Shown here: positions 13,652 to 18,510 of the stretch, piece by piece | How the letters are laid out: each line of letters opens with the position of its first letter | Position numbering within the stretch: position 1 is the first letter of the stretch | Origin: Methanobacterium sp. | GTDB lineage: Archaea > Methanobacteriota > Methanobacteria > Methanobacteriales > Methanobacteriaceae | Reading direction: 5' to 3' | Assembly: GCA_021372715.1 (NCBI GenBank) | Contig: JAJFTX010000143.1 | Coordinates: forward strand, 1 to 18,510 | Length of the DNA stretch: 18,510 nt | Notes under the pieces: model-generated | Told to the model about the DNA's origin: nothing | The model's database searches: none | The model's input: the letters and a program-made list of their open reading frames with translations, nothing else | Made by a program: the position numbers and the translations under genes

Positions 13652-13816
13652 TCAATCTCCTCCCAGTAATAGTCCGATTGCACCGAAAATTAGCATGAAT
13701 ATTAGTAGTATCCATATAAAGTAAACGGTAAAGACTGGGAATAATAGGAATAATATTAAAATTATAATAGCTATCCCAATCATGGATCCACCGCTTGCTT
13801 GTTGTTTTTCCACCAT
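13652..13816 (-). CDS. 54-residue membrane protein, paralogue 2
   Basis: ATG at 13816 to TGA at 13652, with AGGAGGTG (13823-13830, complementary strand) upstream, again near perfect. It starts MVEKQQASGGSMIG, continues with about 38 hydrophobic residues including FLLFPVFTVYFIW, and ends LLGGD. Length is identical to the gene at 10960-11124 and over half the residues match; the differences are conservative. Two close hydrophobic helices with a short turn are likely, giving an integral membrane protein of the small-protein class. Function unknown. It lies 15 bp after the stop of the six-helix membrane protein, so the two are probably cotranscribed and may interact in the membrane (inference). 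Confidence 0.85.
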   Translation of the reverse strand: MVEKQQASGGSMIGIAIIILILFLLFPVFTVYFIWILLIFMLIFGAIGLLLGGD

Positions 13817-13831
13817 TTATTTCACCTCCTG

Positions 13832-14602
13832 TTAATTTTTAAATTTGGAATAATCAATTGAACCTTCAAAGGCTAAGTAAAGGCCTTCTATGAATATTCT
13901 TATCGTTGATATGAAAACTAAGATAAAGAAAAACAGAACTACTGAAAGTATACACAATTCTAAGGAAATTAAACTGAATTGTAATGGAGGCAAATTAACC
14001 GCATTCGGTAAAGTGCTGGAGGAAATAGCTAAAATCCATTTGCTTAATATTATTACAATAATAGTGAAAAAAATAGTAATTATTGAATAAATTGTTGTAA
14101 GGTAAAATCTTTTAGCACAAGCAAATAAAACATCCTTCAAATGCTCTGAATTTGTTCCTTCATGTGCATATTTAAAGGACATATTAGCCAAAGCCGCTCC
14201 TGCAGCAATTATACTTATACTTGAGATAAATAAATAAATTGGATCTAACTGCATCGCAAACTGATAGAAACCATAAGGAACTAAAATAAGATTAATTATA
14301 GCAAATATTGCATACTGTCCATATAAAATCTTATTAAAAACCTGAAATTCTGTATTACTATCTTCTTTAAAAGAAAAATTACCACTGAAAAAACTAAATA
14401 GCGTTAAATATTTCTTATTAAAAAGGGAAAAAAATATATCGAGTATTAGAATAAGTAAAGGTAGAGCACTTAAGGCATTAATAGTTAAATAAACTTGATT
14501 CACATTTTTTTGAGTATATCCATTATAAGCATAAAATATGCAAATAAAAATAATTAATATAATCAAAACAAACGAAATTAATCTTAAGTAAATCTTTTTC
14601 AT
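13832..14602 (-). CDS. Six-helix integral membrane protein of unknown function
   Basis: 256 residues, AT-rich codons. Predicted membrane helices lie at about 4-27, 38-61, 94-116, 121-145, 166-193 and 211-240. Between helices 2 and 3 is a soluble stretch (about 62-93). I see no catalytic motif, signal for lipidation or transporter signature, and I do not recognise the family. A weak Shine-Dalgarno (GATGGAT) precedes the ATG. It is followed after 15 bp by the 54-residue membrane protein. Compared with the paralogous locus at 10960-11458, this gene stands between the MBL remnant and the small protein, so it looks inserted, or was lost from the other copy. Confidence 0.8.
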   Translation of the reverse strand: MKKIYLRLISFVLIILIIFICIFYAYNGYTQKNVNQVYLTINALSALPLLILILDIFFSLFNKKYLTLFSFFSGNFSFKEDSNTEFQVFNKILYGQYAIFAIINLILVPYGFYQFAMQLDPIYLFISSISIIAAGAALANMSFKYAHEGTNSEHLKDVLFACAKRFYLTTIYSIITIFFTIIVIILSKWILAISSSTLPNAVNLPPLQFSLISLELCILSVVLFFFILVFISTIRIFIEGLYLAFEGSIDYSKFKN

Positions 14603-14670
14603 TATTATCCATCAATTTAATTTTTCTAATATTTAACAAAAAGTATCCGATTTTTTACGAATTGCAATAG

Positions 14671-14791
14671 TTAATCTAGTGGTATAAGCTCGTCCGCCCA
14701 CCATTCATGAGGTTCTTCTTCAACAGGCGTATAGATACGTACCACCTATAAAAGCCGGCGCTGGTAGAGATGTGGGTTTATTATTTGTCAT
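14671..14791 (-). pseudogene. MBL-fold hydrolase remnant with large internal deletion and frameshift
   Basis: From ATG at 14791 the frame reads MTNNKPTSLPAPAFIGGT, matching the start of the fragment at 11141-11458 (MTNNKSISLQFPAFKGGT), with a similar GAGGAAGA upstream. Immediately after that it continues in another frame as VRIYTPVEEEPHEWWADEL and ends IPLD with TAA at 14671. I read this as the original C-terminus of the same kind of protein, so nearly the whole middle of the gene has been deleted. The C-terminal assignment is inference, because the other remnant lacks that end. Confidence 0.6.
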
Positions 14792-14909
14792 TTCTTCTTC
14801 CTCATGTAAGGGATATCTTAAATACAAATATATCCTAGCAGTTTTTCTATATATGATTAGCTTAGAAATACTTATTTAAATAATTATATATTTTTTAACA
14901 TCTTTAAAA

Positions 14910-16598
14910 CTAATAAAGTGGTCTGAATTCATCAATAATATCATGGATATGCGTATCTGCCTTTAAAATACCGAAATATTTTTCTAAACCAGCAGAACGC
15001 ATGAAATCTCTTGATTGACCTGAAACATGAGCTAATTTGACATTTATTCCTTTATCATCCATTTCTTCACATAGTTCTTCCAATTGTTCCGCACCAGTAA
15101 CATCGATTATAGGTGATGATTTAAAATCTAATATTAGTAATTTTACAGGATTTTTTTGGCTTCTGACCACCTTTATAATTGATTCTTTGATTTTTTCTGC
15201 ACTAGCAAATATCTGGCAACCATCAACTCTTATAACCAGGATACCTGGTAGTTGCTTGTTTTCAGGATGTCGTTCAATATCCCCAAATTTATTAGAATTT
15301 GATATTTGACCTAAAATTGCAATCTTCGGATTATAAATTCGTTCAATTAAATCTATAAATGATAATATTACACCTATTATAATTCCTTGAAGAATGCCAA
15401 ATACTAAAACACTGAATAGCGTAATCAATGCAATTGCAAATTCTCTTTTACTTAAATGATATATCCTAATTAGACCAGAAATATCAAATAAACCTATAAT
15501 AGCAACTAAAACTATAGATGCCAGAATAGTTTGTGGTAGATTAAAAAGCAAACCTGAAAGAAAAAGAATTACAATAGCAATTGTAACTGCGCTAAATGCC
15601 CCTGAAAGTGGAGTCTTGGCATTGATTTCATCATTTTCAAGACTTCTAGACATGCTGGCGCCAATTGGAAACCCCTGACCTAATCCTGCCGCAATATTGG
15701 AGGCTCCTAAAGCCACAAGTTCCTGATTAGAATCAATAGAATATTCATGTTTTTTTGAAAACATCTTGGCTAAACTCATACCCTCAATATAGGTTATTAA
15801 GAAACACGCAAAAGCTAGTGGAATCACAGTAGAGATATCTGTAGCAAGATTTGGAACACCAAAAGTAGGTAATTGAGATGACATCTTACCTAAAACTGAA
15901 ACCCCTAATGAAGCTAGATTAGTTACTGACATCAATATAATTGATGCGATAATTAAAATCAGCGCTCCAGGAACTTTCTTAAATTTTTCACGCACAATTA
16001 ACAAGAATAATATTCCTGAAACTCCTATTATAAAAGAAGGTAAATTAAAATGTGCAAAATTAATAATAATAAACCATATACGCTCAAAAAAACCCCCACT
16101 AGCACCATGAATTCCAAATAATTTAGGCAATTGACTTACAGCTATGTAAAAACCAACACCAATTAAAAAACCTTTTAAAACAGGCTTTGAAATAAGTTTA
16201 ACTAGAAATCCCATTCTCAAAATTCTTGAAAATAATGCAAAAATACCCGTTAAAATAGCAGTTATTGCAGCAAGTGCTGCATATTCAGTAAAACTTGCTA
16301 ATGCTAATCCTCCAAGTGTGGCGCCCACTAAAATAGATACATCTGCAGTAGGTCCCATGGATAGCTGTCTAGATGTTCCAAAAAATAGGTAAACACCCAA
16401 TCCAATCATAGCAGCATATAAACCCATTTCTGGAGGTAAACCTACTAAAGATGCATATGCAACGGCTTCTGGAATCGTAAATGCTCCTAAAGTTATTCCT
16501 GCTATGATATCAGGTCTTAACCAATTCCTATCATAAGACCTTCCCCATCTAATAATAGGCAATAGAGAAGTGATATTCTGTTTTAAATTAAAATTCAA
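14910..16598 (-). CDS. SulP-family anion transporter with STAS domain
   Basis: 562 residues. The N-terminal SulP signature is clear: LRPDIIAGITLGAFTIPEAVAY, then LPPEMGLYAAMIG and GTSRQLSMGPTADVS (about residues 29-90), followed by 10-14 hydrophobic helices. The C-terminal STAS domain (about 450-555) has IDVTGAEQL around D499, the site equivalent to the phosphorylated Ser/Thr loop of anti-sigma antagonists. SulP proteins take up sulfate, bicarbonate or other anions; the substrate cannot be read from the sequence. Translation starts at TTG (16596-16598) with GGTGG four bases upstream. No partner gene is nearby on this strand, so it is probably a single-gene unit. Confidence 0.93.
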   Translation of the reverse strand: MNFNLKQNITSLLPIIRWGRSYDRNWLRPDIIAGITLGAFTIPEAVAYASLVGLPPEMGLYAAMIGLGVYLFFGTSRQLSMGPTADVSILVGATLGGLALASFTEYAALAAITAILTGIFALFSRILRMGFLVKLISKPVLKGFLIGVGFYIAVSQLPKLFGIHGASGGFFERIWFIIINFAHFNLPSFIIGVSGILFLLIVREKFKKVPGALILIIASIILMSVTNLASLGVSVLGKMSSQLPTFGVPNLATDISTVIPLAFACFLITYIEGMSLAKMFSKKHEYSIDSNQELVALGASNIAAGLGQGFPIGASMSRSLENDEINAKTPLSGAFSAVTIAIVILFLSGLLFNLPQTILASIVLVAIIGLFDISGLIRIYHLSKREFAIALITLFSVLVFGILQGIIIGVILSFIDLIERIYNPKIAILGQISNSNKFGDIERHPENKQLPGILVIRVDGCQIFASAEKIKESIIKVVRSQKNPVKLLILDFKSSPIIDVTGAEQLEELCEEMDDKGINVKLAHVSGQSRDFMRSAGLEKYFGILKADTHIHDIIDEFRPLY

Positions 16599-16627
16599 AT
16601 TTCCACCAGCAATCTAATTTTATTTTT

Positions 16628-16636
16628 ATTATATAA
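16628..16636 (-). promoter_or_regulatory. Candidate TATA box for the SulP gene
   Basis: On the minus strand TTATATAATA stands about 35 bp before the TTG start, at the right distance for a short leader containing the GGTGG Shine-Dalgarno. Confidence 0.45.
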
Positions 16637-16798
16637 CATCAAAATAAGATAAAAAAAATAATTCATTAAAGTTTTCTGATATTCATTAAATTCTCCTCTA
16701 TGCACTGGCAATCGGATTATTATTCTTATTTCTGCACATACCTTATTTTATCTAGCCATACTACTTTAATGTGTATTATTGATTACTGACAATTTATA

Positions 16799-17030
16799 CT
16801 GTTTTGATATGCATCATTTTTTATTTGATTTGAAATATAAATTTCCTATTAAAGTATTACTATTAGTTTTATTAAATTGAACGACTAACATTCTTTATTG
16901 TTTATTTTCTTTGTTAATCTTCTGGTTTTTTTTTAGATTATTATAGTTCCCCTAAAATAAGCCTTTTATAAGGCCCCCAGGATGGTTATTTTTCAATTAT
17001 TTGGCGATTGTTCTACTGTTGAAAATTAAT
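16799..17030 (+). repeat. Long AT-rich intergenic repeat, copy B
   Basis: Aligns with 12624-12895. Shared landmarks are CTGTTTTGATATGCA at the left, CCTATTAAAGTATTACT (16845-16861), the CATTCTTTATTGTTT and TTAATCTTCTGG blocks, TTTTAGATTATT, and CTAAAATAAGCCTTT (16952-16966). The GC-rich end here forms a small stem, GCCTT-TTAT-AAGGC (16961-16974). A short reading frame follows at 17075, as the kinase remnant follows copy A. Confidence 0.6.
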
Positions 17031-17074
17031 AAAGAATGTATTAAATGGGATTAAATTATTAATCAAAGGATCAT

Positions 17075-17182
17075 ATGGGTTCTATATCAAACATCAGAGG
17101 ATACAAACCAATTGAATATAATAAACTAAGGGCCATCTATCAGGGACAGCTAAACAATCTGCTAAACGTCGCTGAACAGTGA
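17075..17182 (+). pseudogene. 35-codon frame after repeat copy B, probable gene fragment
   Basis: ATG at 17075 to TGA at 17180-17182. The product begins MGSISNIRGYKPIEYNKLR and ends LLNVAEQ. AAAGGATC precedes the ATG. Codon use (GGC, CTA, GTC) is less AT-rich than the surroundings, as in coding DNA. It could be a small gene or the beginning of a lost longer one. I do not recognise it. Its position right after the long repeat parallels the kinase remnant at 12914. Confidence 0.35.
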
Positions 17183-17475
17183 GTAAGTACGCAGGCAAAA
17201 ATTACTTTATATTAAGAAAAATATTATTTTTTAAAAAATTTTGGATTAATATTTGTGGAATAATGTATAAGTGTAATATGAACTATTATCCAAGCGATTA
17301 CATTAATATAACTCAATATTTTCCTGTGTATGCTTGAATTAGAACAATTTTATATATTTATATTAACACGAAAAATTTTAATTGAAGATTTTCAAAAAAA
17401 GTGAATTATTGATTTCAAAATAATTAGTTATTTAGTTGTAGATGATATAATAACTTATATTGGGGTTGTTAAATC
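17183..17475 (+). promoter_or_regulatory. AT-rich spacer with candidate promoters for the radical-SAM gene
   Basis: No gene seen. TTTATATATTTATATT at about 17349-17364 and GATATAATAACTTATATT at about 17444-17461 are both possible TATA regions. The nearer one would give an almost leaderless message, since the TTG start is at 17476. GGGG at 17462-17465 is the only Shine-Dalgarno-like element. Confidence 0.35.
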
Positions 17476-18510
17476 TTGAAATCTCGAACTTTAAATAGTT
17501 TTCATTTAATGGCGAAACCAATAGGTGCTATCTGTAATCTAAATTGTGAATACTGTTTTTACACCTCAAAAACTGAATTATACCCTGAAATGTCCATGAA
17601 AATGTCTGATGAAGTCTTGGAAGAGTATACACGACAGTATATTGATGCTATGAAGATTCCAGAAGTTACATTTGCCTGGCAGGGTGGTGAACCAACTCTT
17701 ATGAGTATTGATTTTTTCAAGAAGTCTATAAAATTTCAGGAAATGTACAAGAAACCAGGGATGCGAATATATAACACCATACAGACCAATGGAGTGCTTT
17801 TAGATAATGAATGGTGTGAATTTTTCCGTGAAAATCATTTTTTGGTAGGTATCAGTATTGATGGCCCCCAGTATCTACATGATGTTTACAGAAAGGATAA
17901 AAAAGGAAATTCCTCCTTTGATCAAGTTATTCACGGATTAAAATTGCTTAAAAAGCATGATGTTGAATTTAATATTTTATGCACGGTAAATAAAATTAAT
18001 GCTCTTCATCCTCTGGAAGTTTATAAATTTTTTAAAGACGATGTTGGTGCCAAATATATTCAGTTTATACCAATTGTAGAATTGGAAAATAATGGTTCAG
18101 ATGAAAAACTAAAGGTTTCAAATGAATCTGTGCTTCCTGAACATTATGGGGAGTTCTTATCAGCTATTTTTGATGAATGGGTAAAGAATGATGTAGGAAA
18201 AGTTTTTATACAGATTTTTGACGCAGCACTAGCTTCATGGGTTGATTACCCTCCCTCTGTATGTGTGTTTGCCCCTATCTGTGGAACAGCCCTTGTAGCA
18301 GAACATAATGGGGATATATACTCATGTGATCACTTTGTAGATCCTGAACATTTATTGGGCAATATAATGAAAACTCCTTTGGAACAATTAGTTATATCCT
18401 CTCATCAATCCAGGTTTGGCCTTGATAAGTCGGATAATCTTTGCAAGCAATGCATTGAATGTGATTTTAAATTTGCTTGCTGGGGGGCTTGTCCAAAACA
18501 TCGTTTTGTT
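17476..18510 (+). CDS. Radical SAM/SPASM protein, anaerobic sulfatase-maturating enzyme (anSME) type, 3' end cut
   Basis: 345 codons to the window edge with no stop; related enzymes have about 370-420 residues. The SAM-binding cluster motif is C20-x3-C24-x2-C27 (ICNLNCEYCFY), followed by WQGGEPTL, QTNG and SIDGPQ. The SPASM half has CVFAPICGTA, GDIYSCDHFV and the cysteine-rich CKQCIECDFKFACWGACP. In characterised anSMEs the Asp after Cys in a CDxxV motif is the proposed catalytic base; the matching residue is present. Such enzymes turn Cys or Ser of type I sulfatases into formylglycine. No sulfatase is visible here, so the substrate is open. The start is TTG at 17476, because the conserved SFHLMAKPIG lies before the only internal ATG (17509) and an in-frame stop stands just upstream. 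Confidence 0.88.
   Translation, partial: MKSRTLNSFHLMAKPIGAICNLNCEYCFYTSKTELYPEMSMKMSDEVLEEYTRQYIDAMKIPEVTFAWQGGEPTLMSIDFFKKSIKFQEMYKKPGMRIYNTIQTNGVLLDNEWCEFFRENHFLVGISIDGPQYLHDVYRKDKKGNSSFDQVIHGLKLLKKHDVEFNILCTVNKINALHPLEVYKFFKDDVGAKYIQFIPIVELENNGSDEKLKVSNESVLPEHYGEFLSAIFDEWVKNDVGKVFIQIFDAALASWVDYPPSVCVFAPICGTALVAEHNGDIYSCDHFVDPEHLLGNIMKTPLEQLVISSHQSRFGLDKSDNLCKQCIECDFKFACWGACPKHRFV

Noticed and set aside
13890..15309. Plus-strand frames at 13890-14090 and 15037-15309
   Set aside because: Both are antisense to the six-helix membrane gene and the SulP STAS region and have low-complexity translations.
17277..17336. 19-codon frame starting MNYYPSDYIN
   Set aside because: Very short, no Shine-Dalgarno, composition typical of AT-rich spacer.
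10597..17475. An intact insertion sequence or integrase behind the repeats and remnants
   Set aside because: I found no transposase or integrase motifs and no matching terminal inverted repeats; the decay can be explained by recombination alone.

Overview
The window is archaeal and most likely comes from a methanogen of the order Methanobacteriales, probably Methanobacterium or a close relative. This is inferred from the archaeal-only informational genes, the AT-rich spacers, the A+T-box promoters, Shine-Dalgarno sites close to GGAGGTGAT, and frequent TTG starts. I saw no rRNA, tRNA, CRISPR array or intact insertion sequence.

Layout. (1) 1-3475, minus strand: a housekeeping block of rpl44e, rps27e, aIF2-alpha, nop10 and a PAC2-family proteasome-assembly chaperone, tightly packed and partly overlapping. 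An endonuclease Q gene follows and runs off the left edge. nop10 is only 59 codons and overlaps its neighbour. (2) 3476-4284: a long divergent intergenic region. It holds a 28-bp repeat, a small minus-strand reading frame, two overlapping and mutually exclusive hairpins, a terminator-like hairpin, and a 25-codon TTG-started frame that overlaps the kdpA start. (3) 4285-10596, plus strand: kdpA, kdpB, kdpC and a KdpD-like sensor. These encode the high-affinity K+ pump and a sensor that has the KdpD, USP, DUF4118 and GAF parts but no histidine-kinase domain. No kdpE is present. (4) 10597-17475: a decayed, repeat-rich stretch. It contains two paralogous 54-residue membrane proteins, each downstream of a broken MBL-fold hydrolase gene that shares the same N-terminus. 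It also holds a six-helix membrane protein, an acidic protein with an internal tandem repeat, a 42-residue zinc ribbon, a histidine-kinase tail remnant, several copies of a long AT-rich intergenic repeat, and an intact SulP-STAS anion transporter. (5) 17476 to the right edge: a radical-SAM/SPASM protein of the anaerobic sulfatase-maturating (anSME) type, cut by the window.

How the parts fit. The left block is translation and protein quality-control machinery. The kdp block is a K+-limitation response whose sensor cannot autophosphorylate as encoded here, so control must use another route. The kdp leader has unusual structure that could take part. Direct copies of the 28-bp repeat lie on both sides of kdp, and a third lies in a similar position relative to the second 54-residue gene. 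The right half looks like a segment duplication followed by deletion and decay, with the small membrane proteins kept intact while the enzymes next to them broke down.
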